Shown here: one piece after another, positions 12,716-22,819 of the stretch
Layout of the letters: each line of letters opens with the position of its first letter
Numbering within the stretch: position 1 is the first letter of the stretch
Assembly (NCBI GenBank): GCA_022354845.1
Contig: CP031970.1
Coordinates: forward strand, 1,922,001 to 1,986,000
Direction of reading: 5' to 3'
DNA length: 64,000 nt
Source: Streptococcus suis
GTDB taxonomy: Bacteria; Bacillota; Bacilli; Lactobacillales; Streptococcaceae
The notes under the pieces: model-generated
What the model saw: the letters and a program-made list of their open reading frames with translations, nothing else
What the model was told of the DNA's origin: nothing
Databases searched by the model: none
Made by a program: the position numbers and the translations under genes

Positions 12716-12796
12716 GAGTGTTACCGCCGAGACAGGCTCGGCGGTAGACCAGAGCTAGACTAAGAACCCACATGGAATTCCATCATCATAACACTC
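12716..12796 (-). ncRNA. L17 downstream element (structured 3' UTR of rplQ)
   Basis: Immediately after the rplQ stop the minus-strand transcript can pair GAGTGTT with AACACTC, enclosing a strong 9-bp hairpin (ACCGCCGAG/CTCGGCGGT, 5-base loop) and a palindrome ATGGAATTCCAT. A conserved RNA structure of unknown function, the L17 downstream element, is known right after L17 genes of lactic acid bacteria and Listeria. Position and architecture fit, but I could not run a covariance search. Confidence 0.75.
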
Positions 12797-12812
12797 AACA
12801 AAATTGATGATC

Positions 12813-13199
12813 TTATACAAGTTCGATAATTGCCATTGGGGCAGCATCGCCACGACGTGGTTCAGTTTTTAGAATACGAGTGTATCCACCGTTGCGTTCA
12901 GCATAACGAGGTGCGATTTCTGAGAACAATTTTTGAAGTGCAGTTGTAGAAGTATACTTATCTGTTGCTTCATCATAGTTTTCAGATGCAATTTCATTAC
13001 GAACAAATGCAGCAGCCTGACGACGAGCGTGCAAGTCACCACGTTTACCAAGTGTGATCATTTTTTCAACTGTTTTACGGATTTCTTTAGCACGAGCTTC
13101 AGTTGTAACGATTGATTCGTTGATCAAAAGGTCAGTTGTCAAATCGCGCAACATTGCTTTACGTTGTGAGCTAGTGCGTCCTAGTTTACGGTATGCCAT
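12813..13199 (-). CDS. rplQ: 50S ribosomal protein L17
   Basis: The 128-residue protein of the large subunit starts [20 protein letters not shown], the invariant L17 N-terminus that lines the exit-tunnel region. It is the last gene of the alpha operon, 14 bases after rpoA. The C-terminal ERNGGYTRI and [16 protein letters not shown] segments are complete. The structured L17 downstream element and terminator follow. Confidence 0.98.
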   Translation of the reverse strand: MAYRKLGRTSSQRKAMLRDLTTDLLINESIVTTEARAKEIRKTVEKMITLGKRGDLHARRQAAAFVRNEIASENYDEATDKYTSTTALQKLFSEIAPRYAERNGGYTRILKTEPRRGDAAPMAIIELV

Positions 13200-13213
13200 G
13201 ATTTCCTCCTATA

Positions 13214-14152
13214 TTATTTATCTTTTTTCAATCCCAGACCAAGATCTGCCAATTTAACTTTGACTTCTTCAAGACTCTTACGGCCAAGATTGCGCACTTT
13301 CATCATTTCTGGTTCAGTCTTCTCTGTCAAATCAAATACAGTGTTGATACCTGCACGTTTAAGACAGTTATATGAGCGAACAGAAAGGTCCAATTCCTCA
13401 ATCGTACGATCAAGCATGCGATCATCCGATGCAGTCTCTGTTTCTTTCATCACTTCTGCTGACTTTGCAACTTCAGTCAAATCAGTAAATAGACCAAGGT
13501 GTTCCATCAAAATACGTGCAGAAAGACCTAGAGCATCTTCTGGAATAATAGTACCATTAGTATTGATTTCAAGTGTTAATTTGTCAAAACCATCGTTGCT
13601 ACCAACACGGGCCGGTTCAACTTGATAATTGACTTTTTTTACTGGCGTATAGATAGAATCTACAGCAAGTGTACCTACTGGCGCGTCATCTTTTTTATTA
13701 CTTTCTGCAGGGACATAACCACGACCTGAATTGACTGTCAAAATCGCTTTAAATGTTTTACCTTCAGCAATAGTAAATAGATAATGGTCAGGGTTTACAA
13801 TTTCTATATCACTATCTGTAAGAATGTCACCTGCTGTCACTTCAGCTGGACCTACTACATCAAGTTCAATTTTCTTTTCGTCTTCGACATAAGATTTTAC
13901 AGCAATGCCTTTGATGTTAAGAATGATTTGCATAACATCTTCACGGACACCCGGAACTGTGTCGAATTCGTGGAGTACACCATCAATTTTAATTGATGTA
14001 ATTGCAGCACCTGGGAGTGATGCAAGAAGTACACGACGAAGAGAGTTACCAAGAGTTGTACCGTAACCACGTTCTAATGGCTCGATTACAAATCTGCCGT
14101 AATCTTTATTTTCATCAATTTTTGTTATTGTTGGTTTTTCAAACTCAATCAT
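13214..14152 (-). CDS. rpoA: RNA polymerase subunit alpha
   Basis: The 312-residue subunit nucleates RNA polymerase assembly. The N-terminal dimerisation domain begins [12 protein letters not shown] and contains [22 protein letters not shown] sequence (here LERGYG). The C-terminal DNA- and activator-binding domain (~245-312) contains [19 protein letters not shown]. The length is normal for streptococci. It lies between rpsK and rplQ as in all Firmicutes. Confidence 0.99.
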   Translation of the reverse strand: MIEFEKPTITKIDENKDYGRFVIEPLERGYGTTLGNSLRRVLLASLPGAAITSIKIDGVLHEFDTVPGVREDVMQIILNIKGIAVKSYVEDEKKIELDVVGPAEVTAGDILTDSDIEIVNPDHYLFTIAEGKTFKAILTVNSGRGYVPAESNKKDDAPVGTLAVDSIYTPVKKVNYQVEPARVGSNDGFDKLTLEINTNGTIIPEDALGLSARILMEHLGLFTDLTEVAKSAEVMKETETASDDRMLDRTIEELDLSVRSYNCLKRAGINTVFDLTEKTEPEMMKVRNLGRKSLEEVKVKLADLGLGLKKDK

Positions 14153-14196
14153 TTCTTACTCCCTCTTAAACGAAAAGCTGTGTATGGTATGTATGA

Positions 14197-14580
14197 TTAT
14201 ACACGGCGACGTTTTGGAGGACGAGCACCATTGTGTGGTACAGGAGTCACATCACGAATTGCTGTTACTTCAAGACCAGCGGCAGCAAGAGCGCGGATAG
14301 CAGACTCACGACCTGAACCTGGGCCTTTAACGGTAACTTCAACTGTTTTTAGACCGTGTTCTTGTGCAGATTTAGCAGCTGCTTCTGAAGCCATTTGGGC
14401 TGCGAATGGTGTAGATTTACGTGAACCTTTAAAACCAAGAGCACCAGCTGATGACCAAGCAATAGCGTTACCATGCACATCAGTAATCATAACAATTGTG
14501 TTATTAAATGTAGCGTGAATATGTGCAATACCAGATTCGATATTCTTTTTCACACGACGTTTACGTGTTGGTTTAGCCAA
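14197..14580 (-). CDS. rpsK: 30S ribosomal protein S11
   Basis: The 127-residue small-subunit platform protein carries [15 protein letters not shown] and the C-terminal [13 protein letters not shown] signature. It lies 17 bases after rpsM and 44 bases before rpoA. Confidence 0.99.
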   Translation of the reverse strand: MAKPTRKRRVKKNIESGIAHIHATFNNTIVMITDVHGNAIAWSSAGALGFKGSRKSTPFAAQMASEAAAKSAQEHGLKTVEVTVKGPGSGRESAIRALAAAGLEVTAIRDVTPVPHNGARPPKRRRV

Positions 14581-14597
14581 TTTTTCTACCTCCTATA

Positions 14598-14963
14598 TTA
14601 TTTTTTCTTACCTGCAATCGCAACGGCTTTACCTTTACGAGTACGAGCATTGTTTTTAGTGTTTTGTCCACGGACAGGAAGTCCACGACGGTGACGGATT
14701 CCACGGTATGAACCGATTTCCATCAAACGTTTAATGTTCAAGTTAACTTCACGACGGAGGTCACCTTCAACTTTGATTGCATCAACTTCACGACGAATAG
14801 CATCTTCTTGATCTGATGTCAAATCTTTCACGCGTACATCTTCTGAAATGCCTGCAGCTGCAAGAATTTTTTTAGATGTTGCAAGACCGATACCATAAAC
14901 ATAAGTCAATGAAATAACTACACGTTTGTCATTTGGAATGTCAACTCCAGCAATACGAGCCAT
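14598..14963 (-). CDS. rpsM: 30S ribosomal protein S13
   Basis: The 121-residue head protein starts [20 protein letters not shown] and has the [11 protein letters not shown](N)TK motif and a basic tail. It contacts the P-site tRNA and the inter-subunit bridge. It follows rpmJ. Confidence 0.99.
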
Positions 14964-14982
14964 GTTTTCTCCTTTCTATTTC

Positions 14983-15099
14983 TTAACCTTGACGTTGCTT
15001 GTGTTTAGGGTTTGCTGGGCAAATCACCATAACACGACCATTACGACGAATAACTTTGCAGTATTCGCAAATTGGTTTGACCGATGGTCTTACTTTCAT
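14983..15099 (-). CDS. rpmJ: 50S ribosomal protein L36
   Basis: This 38-residue gene is short enough to be overlooked. It reads [15 protein letters not shown] and ends NPKHKQRQG. Cys11, Cys14, Cys27 and His32 form the zinc site, so it is the zinc-binding form. It lies between infA and rpsM, its usual place. Binding near the peptidyl-transferase region is known for the family. Confidence 0.98.
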
Positions 15100-15123
15100 G
15101 TTTAATCCCTCCAAGTATTTCGA

Positions 15124-15342
15124 CTATTTAAAGCGGTATGTGATACGTCCACGTGTCAAGTCGTAAGGACTAAGCTCAACAGTTACGCGGTCACCGACCA
15201 AAATACGGATGTAGTTTTTACGGATTTTACCAGAAACAGTTGCAAGGACTTGGTGTCCGTTTTCCAACTCAACAGTAAACATAGCATTTGGCATTGTATC
15301 GACTACTTTGCCTTCAATTTCAATCACATCTTCTTTTGCCAT
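15124..15342 (-). CDS. infA: Translation initiation factor IF-1
   Basis: The 72-residue OB-fold factor starts [20 protein letters not shown] and ends with the typical [11 protein letters not shown]. It occupies the ribosomal A site during initiation. A 121-base gap with a promoter candidate separates it from adk. Confidence 0.99.
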
Positions 15343-15419
15343 GCAAAAGTAACCCCTCTCTAAATATCGATTTGATGTCCTCTGAACACAGAGGTAACAA
15401 TTATAAGTCAGACTAGGCT

Positions 15420-15448
15420 ATTTTATCATCTTTGCAAGAAAAACGCAA
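15420..15448 (-). promoter_or_regulatory. Possible internal promoter before infA
   Basis: On the minus strand TTGCGT (15443-15448) is 17 bases from TAAAAT (15420-15425), in the adk-infA gap. A small hairpin (CCTCTG/CAGAGG, 15377-15392) follows. It could boost infA-rpoA expression independently of upstream genes. Confidence 0.4.
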
Positions 15449-15463
15449 GCCAAATCCATTAGA

Positions 15464-16105
15464 TTATTGCAATTTTGATAATACAGTATCAATTGCTTGG
15501 AAAACAAGTTCGATGTCTTGATCGCCTTCAACATCATGAACCAAACCTTTTGCACGATAATGGTCGATAATTGGCTGACCTTGGGCAATGTTTACTTCTA
15601 AACGGCGCTTAACAGACTCTGGTTTGTCATCTTCACGTTGATAAAAATCTTCTTCCTTATAGTCTCCAACAGGTGGGTTGAATACCTTATGGAACGTTTC
15701 CCCAGTTTCTTTATGAATGATACGTCCACTGAGACGTTCTACAAGTTTAGAAGGATCAATTTCAATATTGATAACTCCCTGCAGCTCAATATCTAACTCA
15801 TCTAGGTTTGTATCAAGCGCATATGCTTGTTCAATTGTTCGTGGGTATCCATCTAATAAGAAACCTTTTTCTTTGATATCATTCTGAGCTAAACGCTCTT
15901 TCACAATACCATTTGTAACCTCATCAGGCACAAGTTCGCCTTTGTCAATATATGACTTAGCTAATTTGCCCATTTCAGTTTGATTAGCCATTGCTGCGCG
16001 AAACATGTCGCCAGTTGAAATGTGAGCAACATTAAATTTCTCAACAATCTTAGCTGCTTGTGTTCCTTTACCAGCACCTGGTAAACCCATAATTAAAAGA
16101 TTCAT
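15464..16105 (-). CDS. adk: Adenylate kinase
   Basis: The 213-residue enzyme interconverts ATP + AMP and 2 ADP. The P-loop is [10 protein letters not shown] (residues 7-16). The AMP-binding region ([11 protein letters not shown]) and DGYPRT motif are intact. The LID region ([19 protein letters not shown] ... FYQREDD) has no cysteines, so unlike the Bacillus enzyme it lacks the structural zinc. It follows secY, as is usual. Confidence 0.98.
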   Translation of the reverse strand: MNLLIMGLPGAGKGTQAAKIVEKFNVAHISTGDMFRAAMANQTEMGKLAKSYIDKGELVPDEVTNGIVKERLAQNDIKEKGFLLDGYPRTIEQAYALDTNLDELDIELQGVINIEIDPSKLVERLSGRIIHKETGETFHKVFNPPVGDYKEEDFYQREDDKPESVKRRLEVNIAQGQPIIDHYRAKGLVHDVEGDQDIELVFQAIDTVLSKLQ

Positions 16106-16160
16106 GACAAACTCCTTATTTTGTTTTCACATAAATTTGCCAATATTGACAAACTTATCT

Positions 16161-16192
16161 AAAAACAAAATAGAAGGTTGACGAGGTCAACC
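16161..16192 (-). terminator. Hairpin between secY and adk
   Basis: GGTTGAC/GTCAACC with a 3-base loop is followed on the minus strand by TTCTATTTTGTTTTT. This may be a partial terminator that lowers transcription into adk. Confidence 0.5.
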
Positions 16193-16198
16193 TGTATT

Positions 16199-17509
16199 CT
16201 ATTCTGTAATTTCTAAGAAACCTACATATTTTCTCTTAAGAAGGTAGCCTTCCAATTGCTTGATTCCTTCAATACTTGTAGAGATAACAATGATCAAACT
16301 TGTACCTAGGAATGCAATGTTTGAAGAAAGTCCAAAGAGATTTTGTGCAATAATCGGCAACAAAGCAACAAAACTCAAGAATAAAGCACCAACTGTTGCC
16401 AATCTTGTTAGAAGCTTAGAAAGATATTGCTCAGTCCCGTTACCAGGTCGAACCCCATGGATATATGCTGCGCTCTTTTGAAGGCTTTCAGCAGTTTTTT
16501 CTGGATTGACTTGAACAAAGGTATAGAAGAATGTGAATAAAATAATCAATCCGGCATATACCAGCATTCCTTTTACCGTTGAATAATCAAAATATTCTTG
16601 AACAGTCAATAACCAACCTGCACTCTGATTCTGACTTGCAAAGTATTGAATAAGAGATGTAGGTACTGCTGTAATTGAACCAGCAAAAATCACGGGAATA
16701 ACACCTGCTGGATTTAATTTCAATGGTAAGTAAGAACTAGATGGTGCTCCTTGAGCTCTTTTTGTATATTGGATTGGCAATTTGTATTCTGCTTGTTGTA
16801 CAAATGTCGTGAAGTAAACGACTAATAAAATTAATACAACCAAGATTGCTACAAAGATAGCTGATTCTCCCAATCGACTAGATTCAATATTGACAAAACG
16901 ATCAATATAAATCTCGTGAAACGTTCCTGGTAGGGAAGATATAATCCCTGCGAAGATAATCATGGACGTACCATTTCCATACCCTTTTTCTGTAATCTGC
17001 TCACCCAACCAAGTTACAATGACTGAACCAGTTGTCAAAATAGAACCGATCAAAAGGTACATTTGCCAATTCAAGGGCATATTTGTCAGTTGTACACCCG
17101 AAAGCGCATTAAAACCTGCAGTAATACCAATAGATTGGACAAAAGCTAATCCCAAAGAGATATAACGTGTTGCTTGATTCAGTTTGCGACGGCCCACTTC
17201 ACCTTGCTTACCCCATTCAACAAATTTTGGAAGGATATCCATTTGTAAAAGTTGAACAATAATCGAAGCAGTGATATATGGACTAACCCCTAGTGCAAAA
17301 ACTGAAAAATTACGCATTGCGTTTCCTGAAACCAAGCTCAACATATTTAAAAATGGTACATTTGAGAGGGCTTCAAGACTCTTGGCGTTAATACCTGGAA
17401 CTGTAATGTGAGTTCCAACTCGGAAGACAAAAAGGATGAAGATAGTGAACAATATTTTGTTACGTACTAATCTAACCTTTACGGCATCCTTTAAAAGTTT
17501 TAAAAACAT
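16199..17509 (-). CDS. secY: Preprotein translocase subunit SecY
   Basis: The 436-residue polytopic protein forms the Sec channel, with about ten membrane helices. The early helix IVQLLQMDILPKFVEWGKQG region and the loop ...RPGNGTEQYLSKL (the conserved cytoplasmic arginine loop, C5) are typical. It lies after rplO in the spc operon with a 13-base gap. Confidence 0.99.
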   Translation of the reverse strand: MFLKLLKDAVKVRLVRNKILFTIFILFVFRVGTHITVPGINAKSLEALSNVPFLNMLSLVSGNAMRNFSVFALGVSPYITASIIVQLLQMDILPKFVEWGKQGEVGRRKLNQATRYISLGLAFVQSIGITAGFNALSGVQLTNMPLNWQMYLLIGSILTTGSVIVTWLGEQITEKGYGNGTSMIIFAGIISSLPGTFHEIYIDRFVNIESSRLGESAIFVAILVVLILLVVYFTTFVQQAEYKLPIQYTKRAQGAPSSSYLPLKLNPAGVIPVIFAGSITAVPTSLIQYFASQNQSAGWLLTVQEYFDYSTVKGMLVYAGLIILFTFFYTFVQVNPEKTAESLQKSAAYIHGVRPGNGTEQYLSKLLTRLATVGALFLSFVALLPIIAQNLFGLSSNIAFLGTSLIIVISTSIEGIKQLEGYLLKRKYVGFLEITE

Positions 17510-17522
17510 AGGCTAGCACCTC

Positions 17523-17963
17523 TTAGATGACTTCTACTGACCCACCTTTAGAAGTGATTGCTTCTTCAGCTGATTTAGAAAATTTAGCAGCTTTAACTGT
17601 CAATTTCTTCGTTAATTCACCGTTACCAAGAATTTTAATTCCTGATTTTTCAGCTTTAACGATTCCAGCTTCGATAAGCACAACTGGTGTTACTTCTGCA
17701 CCATCTTCAAAAGCGTTCAATTGATCAAGGTTAACGATTGCATATTCTTTAGCGTTGATGTTTGTAAAGCCACGTTTTGGAATACGACGGAACAATGGAG
17801 TTTGTCCACCTTCAAAACCTAGGCGAACACCGCCACCGCTACGAGCCTTTTGACCTTTTTGACCACGGCCAGATGTTTTACCGTTACCTGATGATGTACC
17901 ACGACCTACACGGTTGCGTACTTTACGTGAACCTGTAGCAGGTTGTAATTCATGAAGTTTCAT
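17523..17963 (-). CDS. rplO: 50S ribosomal protein L15
   Basis: The 146-residue protein starts [20 protein letters not shown] with the glycine/arginine-rich [18 protein letters not shown] segment that threads into 23S rRNA. It lies between rpmD and secY. Confidence 0.99.
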   Translation of the reverse strand: MKLHELQPATGSRKVRNRVGRGTSSGNGKTSGRGQKGQKARSGGGVRLGFEGGQTPLFRRIPKRGFTNINAKEYAIVNLDQLNAFEDGAEVTPVVLIEAGIVKAEKSGIKILGNGELTKKLTVKAAKFSKSAEEAITSKGGSVEVI

Positions 17964-18092
17964 TATTATTTTCTCCTCTTTTATATGCTAGCGCCTGTGA
18001 AGTACAAGAGTCTTCATTCACAAACTCGCCTTATGTAAAAATGGACTAGAAGTCGCAAAGATTCTTCTATGCGACTTAGCCTATTTGTATGA

Positions 18093-18275
18093 TTACTTAA
18101 CTTCTTCAACAGTTACTAAGTGAGAGATAGCATTAACCATTCCAAGAATAGCTACGTTATCTTCCTTAACAACTGAAGAGTTCAATTTACCAAGTCCAAG
18201 TGCAACAACTGTTTTACGTTGCTCTGGTTTGCGACCGATTGGAGACTTAGTCAAAGTAATTTTAATTTGAGCCAT
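18093..18275 (-). CDS. rpmD: 50S ribosomal protein L30
   Basis: The 60-residue protein reads [20 protein letters not shown] and ends HLVTVEEVK, a typical bacterial L30. A 129-base gap follows to rplO, containing an imperfect hairpin (AAGTCGCA/TGCGACTT, 18050-18077) and no gene. Confidence 0.99.
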   Translation of the reverse strand: MAQIKITLTKSPIGRKPEQRKTVVALGLGKLNSSVVKEDNVAILGMVNAISHLVTVEEVK

Positions 18276-18289
18276 TAGTATCTCCTTTC

Positions 18290-18784
18290 TTATGCTAAAT
18301 CAGAAACTGAGATGCCACGAAGTGCAGCCACTTCTTCAGCACGTTTCAATTGTTTCAAACCTTCAACAGTTGCACGAACGATGTTGATTGGTGTGTTTGA
18401 ACCAAGTGACTTAGAAGTCACATCTGCGATACCTGCCAATTCGATTACGGCACGAGTTGCACCACCGGCAGCAACCCCAGAACCTTCAGCAGCAGGTTTC
18501 AACAATACACGAGCTCCGCCAAATTCTGAACGAACTTCGTGAGGGATTGTTGTACCAACCATTGGTACTTCAATCATGTTTTTCTTAGCAGATTCAACTG
18601 CTTTACGGATAGCTTCTGGTACTTCTTGAGCTTTACCAGTACCGAAACCTACGCGACCGTTACGGTCACCAACAACCACAAGAGCTGCGAAACGAAGACG
18701 ACGTCCACCTTTAACAACTTTTGTAACACGGTTGATGGCTACTACGCGTTCTTCAATTTCAACTGCGTTATCTTTGAATGCCAT
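18290..18784 (-). CDS. rpsE: 30S ribosomal protein S5
   Basis: The 164-residue accuracy-related protein has the N-terminal double-stranded-RNA-binding part ([20 protein letters not shown]) and C-terminal half ([20 protein letters not shown]). It lies between rplR and rpmD. Confidence 0.99.
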   Translation of the reverse strand: MAFKDNAVEIEERVVAINRVTKVVKGGRRLRFAALVVVGDRNGRVGFGTGKAQEVPEAIRKAVESAKKNMIEVPMVGTTIPHEVRSEFGGARVLLKPAAEGSGVAAGGATRAVIELAGIADVTSKSLGSNTPINIVRATVEGLKQLKRAEEVAALRGISVSDLA

Positions 18785-18802
18785 TTCTTAGTGTCCTCCC
18801 TA

Positions 18803-19159
18803 TTAGAATTTCAATCCGTTTTCACGAGCTGATTCAGCCAAAGCTTTCACACGTCCGTGATAGAGATATCCACCGCGGTCAAAGACCACTTCAGAAATAC
18901 CTTTAGCTACCGCGCGTTCAGCAACGAGTTTACCTACAACAACAGCTTGTTCTGTCTTAGTACCTTTTGAAACTTCTTTATCAAGAGTAGAAGCGCTTGC
19001 GAGCGTTACACCCGCTACGTCATCAATCACTTGAGCGTAGATGCCTGTATTAGAACGGAAAATGTTCAAACGTGGGCGAGCAGCAGTTCCAGAGATTTTA
19101 CCGCGAACGCGACGATGGCGTTTTTGGCGGATTTTGTTTTTATCTGGTTTTGAAATCAC
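18803..19159 (-). CDS. rplR: 50S ribosomal protein L18
   Basis: The 5S rRNA-binding protein is 118 residues when started at GTG 19159 ([20 protein letters not shown]). I prefer this start because AAGAGGTG sits at the right distance before it and the family starts MISKPDKN. A GTG three codons earlier overlaps that ribosome binding site. Confidence 0.97.
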   Translation of the reverse strand: MISKPDKNKIRQKRHRRVRGKISGTAARPRLNIFRSNTGIYAQVIDDVAGVTLASASTLDKEVSKGTKTEQAVVVGKLVAERAVAKGISEVVFDRGGYLYHGRVKALAESARENGLKF

Positions 19160-19247
19160 AATATTCACCTCTTAATGTATGATTCTGTTTCTTTCGAAAC
19201 AATTTGAGAAATAGTCAGCCAGGTGGCATAGCCACCTCAGCAACTTA

Positions 19248-19784
19248 TTATTTACCTGTTTTACCTTCTTTGCGGCGAACGAATTCACCAACATAACGAA
19301 TACCTTTACCTTTGTATGGCTCAGGAGCGCGAAGGCTACGGATGTAAGCTGCTGTTTGACCAACAACTTCTTTGTTGATACCAGACACGACGATTTGTGT
19401 TGGTGTTGGAACTTCAAATGTAATACCTTCTGGTGCAACCACTTCATCTGGATGTGATTTACCAACAGCAAGTGTCAATTTGTTACCAGCTAATTGCGCA
19501 CGGTAACCGACACCACGCATTTCAAGTTCTTTTTTGAAGCCTTCAGAAACACCAACAACCATGTTATTGAGGTTGGCACGGCTAGTACCGTGAATAGTCT
19601 TCATTTCTTTTGAATCGTTTGGACGGCGAAGAGTTACTTCTGTACCTTCCACACGGATTTCAATAGCAGTCGGGAATTCACGAGTCAATTTCCCTTTAGG
19701 TCCTTTTACAGTTACCACACCGTTGTCTTGAGTAAACTCAACACCAGCAGGCAATGTAATAATTTTATTACCAATACGTGACAT
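19248..19784 (-). CDS. rplF: 50S ribosomal protein L6
   Basis: The 178-residue duplicated-fold protein starts [16 protein letters not shown] and ends with [16 protein letters not shown]...RRKEGKTGK, the conserved L6 signature. It sits between rpsH and rplR. A 357-base gap with two repeat elements precedes it. Confidence 0.99.
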   Translation of the reverse strand: MSRIGNKIITLPAGVEFTQDNGVVTVKGPKGKLTREFPTAIEIRVEGTEVTLRRPNDSKEMKTIHGTSRANLNNMVVGVSEGFKKELEMRGVGYRAQLAGNKLTLAVGKSHPDEVVAPEGITFEVPTPTQIVVSGINKEVVGQTAAYIRSLRAPEPYKGKGIRYVGEFVRRKEGKTGK

Positions 19785-19846
19785 GTTTTTTATTTCTCCT
19801 GTTAAATTATCAAGCCGTCGAGCGACTAGTTTTCACGGGGGCTCAT

Positions 19847-19949
19847 GATACAGAGGGCGTAAAGAAGTCAAAGTAAAAATAGGAATCCTGACGCAGAAGC
19901 CTAAGCTTCGAGGAAGGATTGTCTTTTTTACAGACTTTAGCCCGTGTTC
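19847..19949 (+). repeat. About 100-bp hairpin repeat, copy A (rplF-rpsH gap)
   Basis: It begins GATACAGAGGGC, passes through AAGTAAAAATAGGA and CTGACG, and closes with CTTTTTTACAGACTTTAGCCC GTGTTC-type sequence. The ends GGGC/GCCC and the inner arms are complementary, so the whole unit can fold. It shares this framework with copies at 20034, 20662 and 27143. Confidence 0.7.
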
Positions 19950-20033
19950 GAATGAGCAGGATTCATGATCGCACTTGAGAAGCAATCATGCTATTTGGTT
20001 TTATGATACATTCAAATCAGATTGTTAGATTTT

Positions 20034-20135
20034 AACCCGAGCTATGACCTGTGTGAAAAAGATAAATCAAACTTGAATGCAAGCATTCTTCGTTTGATTT
20101 CCTATTTTCACTTGGGTCACTACGCTCTTGGTATC
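20034..20135 (-). repeat. About 100-bp hairpin repeat, copy B (rplF-rpsH gap)
   Basis: On the minus strand it reads GATACCAAGAGC ... AAGTGAAAATAGGAAATC ... GATTTATCTTTTTCAC ... GAGCTCGGGTT-like end (actual GCTCGGGTT). The long arms GTGAAAATAGGAAATC and GATTTATCTTTTTCAC pair. It is in the opposite orientation to copy A in the same gap. Confidence 0.7.
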
Positions 20136-20141
20136 ATCCAA

Positions 20142-20540
20142 TTACCAAACGTATGCAAGAACCTCACCACCAGCTTTCTTTTGACGAGCTTCTTTGTCAG
20201 TCAAAAGACCTTCTGATGTTGAGATGATTGCAATACCAAGTCCGTTAAGAACTTTAGGAATATCTTCATGTTTTGAGTAAACACGAAGACCTGGTTTTGA
20301 AACACGTTTCAAGTTAGTAATAACTTTTTCACCGTTTTGTCCGTATTTCAAGAATACGCGGATGATGCCTTGTTTGTCATCTTCGATAAATTCAACGTTT
20401 TTTACAAAACCTTCGTTTTTAAGGATTGTAGCAATACCTTTTTTGATGTTTGATGCAGGTACTTCAAGCACTTCGTGTTTTGCTTGGTTAGCATTACGAA
20501 TACGTGTCAAAAAATCTGCAATTGGGTCAGTCATAACCAT
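20142..20540 (-). CDS. rpsH: 30S ribosomal protein S8
   Basis: The 132-residue protein binds the central domain of 16S rRNA. It starts [20 protein letters not shown] and ends with [11 protein letters not shown], the conserved C-terminus. In E. coli it is the autoregulator of the spc operon. Its gaps on both sides carry repeat elements. Confidence 0.99.
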   Translation of the reverse strand: MVMTDPIADFLTRIRNANQAKHEVLEVPASNIKKGIATILKNEGFVKNVEFIEDDKQGIIRVFLKYGQNGEKVITNLKRVSKPGLRVYSKHEDIPKVLNGLGIAIISTSEGLLTDKEARQKKAGGEVLAYVW

Positions 20541-20594
20541 TTGTTGTTTCTCCTCTTACTAGCAGTTTGATTAAATCACTTACTAGTTAATTCA

Positions 20595-20756
20595 TGATAC
20601 AAAGAGCGCTAAAATCCAAATTGACAAGCAAACTTTGTATCGAGTTTATTTAGACACTTGAGTTCGGGCTACAACCTTAGCAAAGAAGATAGATTTTCCT
20701 AGAAGGAAGCTTCATCGTCAAATCTCCTATCTTTGCACTGGTTGCTAACCGCTCTC
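20595..20756 (-). repeat. Hairpin repeat, divergent copy C, with a nested fragment (rpsH-rpsN gap)
   Basis: From 20756 down to 20662 the minus strand has GAGCGGTTAGC ... GCAAAGATAGGAGATTTGACG ... AAATCTATCTTCTTTGC ... GCCCGAAC, the same layout as the other copies. Next to it, 20595-20642 starts GATACAAAGAGCGCT like a second copy and closes early with CTTTGTATC, a 9-bp perfect inverted repeat. No gene is present in this gap. Confidence 0.6.
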
Positions 20757-20766
20757 ACATCTTATT

Positions 20767-20952
20767 TTACCAAGAAGCTTTCGTTACGCCCGGAATCTGT
20801 CCAAGGTAAGCCAAGTCGCGGAAGCATACACGGCAAAGTTTGAATTTGCGGTAAACTGAGTGTGGACGTCCACATTTTTCACAGCGTGTGTAGGCTTGAG
20901 TTGAGAACTTAGCTGGGCGTTTGTTCTTAGCGATCATTGATTTTTTAGCCAT
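20767..20952 (-). CDS. rpsZ: 30S ribosomal protein S14, zinc-binding type Z
   Basis: The 61-residue short form carries two CxxC pairs (RCEKCGRPH and LCRVCFRD) that bind zinc. Firmicutes often keep a second zinc-free S14 elsewhere for zinc starvation. It lies in the standard spc position between rplE and rpsH, and is often labelled rpsN. Confidence 0.98.
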   Translation of the reverse strand: MAKKSMIAKNKRPAKFSTQAYTRCEKCGRPHSVYRKFKLCRVCFRDLAYLGQIPGVTKASW

Positions 20953-20966
20953 TTATTCTCTCCCTC

Positions 20967-21509
20967 TTATTTTGCAAATGGCATACCAAGGCCAGTAAGC
21001 AATGCACGTGATTCTTCGTCAGTGTTAGCAGTTGTAACGATAACGATATCCAAACCGCGAGTTTTATCAACATCGTCGAAGTTGATTTCTGGGAAGATCA
21101 ATTGCTCTTTCACACCAAGTGTGAAGTTACCACGTCCGTCGAATGACTTAGTTGGTACTCCGTGGAAGTCACGTACTCGTGGGAGTGAAACTGAAACCAA
21201 TTTATCCAAGAATTCATACATACGTTCGCCACGAAGAGTTACTTTCGCACCGATTGCAACACCCTCACGAAGACGGAAGCCGGCGATTGATTTCTTAGCT
21301 TTAGTGATAAGTGGTTTTTGACCTGAAATCAAAGCCAACTCTTGAGCAGCTTTTTCAAGGTTTTTAGCGTTAGAAACAGCGTCACCAACACCCATGTTCA
21401 AAACAATCTTATCAACTTTTGGCACAGCCATAACTGAAGAATAGTTAAATTGTTCAGTCAAGGCAGGAACTACTTCTTTAAGATATTTTTCTTTTAAACG
21501 ATTTGCCAT
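20967..21509 (-). CDS. rplE: 50S ribosomal protein L5
   Basis: The 180-residue 5S rRNA-binding protein starts [20 protein letters not shown] and contains the [21 protein letters not shown] signature. It lies after rplX. Confidence 0.99.
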   Translation of the reverse strand: MANRLKEKYLKEVVPALTEQFNYSSVMAVPKVDKIVLNMGVGDAVSNAKNLEKAAQELALISGQKPLITKAKKSIAGFRLREGVAIGAKVTLRGERMYEFLDKLVSVSLPRVRDFHGVPTKSFDGRGNFTLGVKEQLIFPEINFDDVDKTRGLDIVIVTTANTDEESRALLTGLGMPFAK

Positions 21510-21532
21510 TATACTTCTCCTTTCCTTCGTGA

Positions 21533-21838
21533 TTAATCAAGCACTTCGCCTGATTTTTTATTGTAACGAACTTTTTTGCCGTCTACAAATTTGTAACCAA
21601 CGCGTCCAGCAACACCATTTTTGTCAAGAACTTGAACGTTTGACACATGGATTGGAGCTTCTTTTTCAACGATAGCACCTTGAGGGTTTTCGTTGTTTGG
21701 TTTTTGGTGTTTCTTAACGATGTTAACACCTTCAACAATCACTTTGTTAACTTTTGGAAGTGCTGTTACGACAACTGCTTCAACGCCTTTGTCTTTACCA
21801 GCGATTACGCGAACTTTGTCGCCTTTTTTTACAAACAT
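21533..21838 (-). CDS. rplX: 50S ribosomal protein L24
   Basis: The 101-residue assembly-initiator protein has an N-terminal KOW motif ([17 protein letters not shown]). A gap of 88 bases to rplN holds two small hairpins (GCCC/GGGC and CCCTGGTTA/TAACCAGGG, 21876-21903) and no gene. Confidence 0.99.
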   Translation of the reverse strand: MFVKKGDKVRVIAGKDKGVEAVVVTALPKVNKVIVEGVNIVKKHQKPNNENPQGAIVEKEAPIHVSNVQVLDKNGVAGRVGYKFVDGKKVRYNKKSGEVLD

Positions 21839-21926
21839 TTGATTTCTCCTATAATTTCTTACGCCCTAATGGGCACCCTGGTTAGTTAGTTAGTTAACCA
21901 GGGGACTTAGTTTGTTAGATTTTAAA

Positions 21927-22295
21927 TTAAAGTACTTCTGGTGCCAATGAAACGATTTTCATGAAACCGCCGTCACGCAATTCGCGTGCCACTGGGCCAA
22001 AGATACGAGTTCCGCGAGGATTTTTGTCTTCACGGATGATAACTGCAGCATTCTCATCGAATTTGATGTATGAACCATCAGCACGACGAGCACCTGTCTT
22101 AGTACGAACGATAACGGCTTTAACAACGTCACCTTTTTTAACCGCACCACCAGGAGTAGCTTGTTTTACTGAAGCAACGATGATGTCGCCGATGTTCGCG
22201 AATTTACGTCCTGAACCACCAAGAACTTTGATTGTCAAGATTTCACGTGCGCCACTGTTGTCAGCAACTTTCAAACGGGTTTCTGTTTGAATCAT
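21927..22295 (-). CDS. rplN: 50S ribosomal protein L14
   Basis: The 122-residue protein starts [20 protein letters not shown] and ends [19 protein letters not shown], both nearly invariant in bacteria. It is the first gene of the spc part, after rpsQ. Confidence 0.99.
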   Translation of the reverse strand: MIQTETRLKVADNSGAREILTIKVLGGSGRKFANIGDIIVASVKQATPGGAVKKGDVVKAVIVRTKTGARRADGSYIKFDENAAVIIREDKNPRGTRIFGPVARELRDGGFMKIVSLAPEVL

Positions 22296-22319
22296 GTCAA
22301 TTTTCTCCTTTCAGGTTGA

Positions 22320-22580
22320 TTAAATGATAACTGCCTCTTCCACAACTTCTACAAGACGGAAACGTTTTGTAGCTGAAAGTGGGCGAGTTTCCATGATACG
22401 AACGATATCGCCTTCTTTAGCAACATTGTTTTCATCATGAGCTTTGTACTTTTTAGAGTAGTTAATACGTTTACCATAGACTGGGTGGTTACGTTTAGTT
22501 TCAACTACAACTGTGATTGTTTTGTCCATTTTGTCAGATACTACGCGTCCAACAAGAACTTTACGATTATTGCGTTCCAT
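22320..22580 (-). CDS. rpsQ: 30S ribosomal protein S17
   Basis: The 86-residue OB-fold protein starts [20 protein letters not shown] and ends [20 protein letters not shown]. It lies between rpmC and rplN. Confidence 0.99.
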
Positions 22581-22603
22581 TGAAATTCTCCTTTCCCAAT
22601 CTA

Positions 22604-22810
22604 TTATTTAGTTTCAGATTGCACAGTTTTGATACGTGCAATTTGTTTCTTCACTTCGTTCAAACGAGCAGTTTGCTCAAGTTGACCAGCAGCAGCTTGG
22701 AAACGAAGTTCGAAGAGTTCTTTCTTCAATTCGTTTTCTTTCTTAGCAAGTTCTTCTTGAGAAAGGCCACGAAGTTCTTTTACAAAATCTTTAATTTCTT
22801 GAAGTTTCAT
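22604..22810 (-). CDS. rpmC: 50S ribosomal protein L29
   Basis: The 68-residue two-helix protein starts [20 protein letters not shown] and lies near the tunnel exit. It is 9 bases from rplP and 23 from rpsQ. Confidence 0.99.
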
Positions 22811-22819
22811 GTCTTCTCC

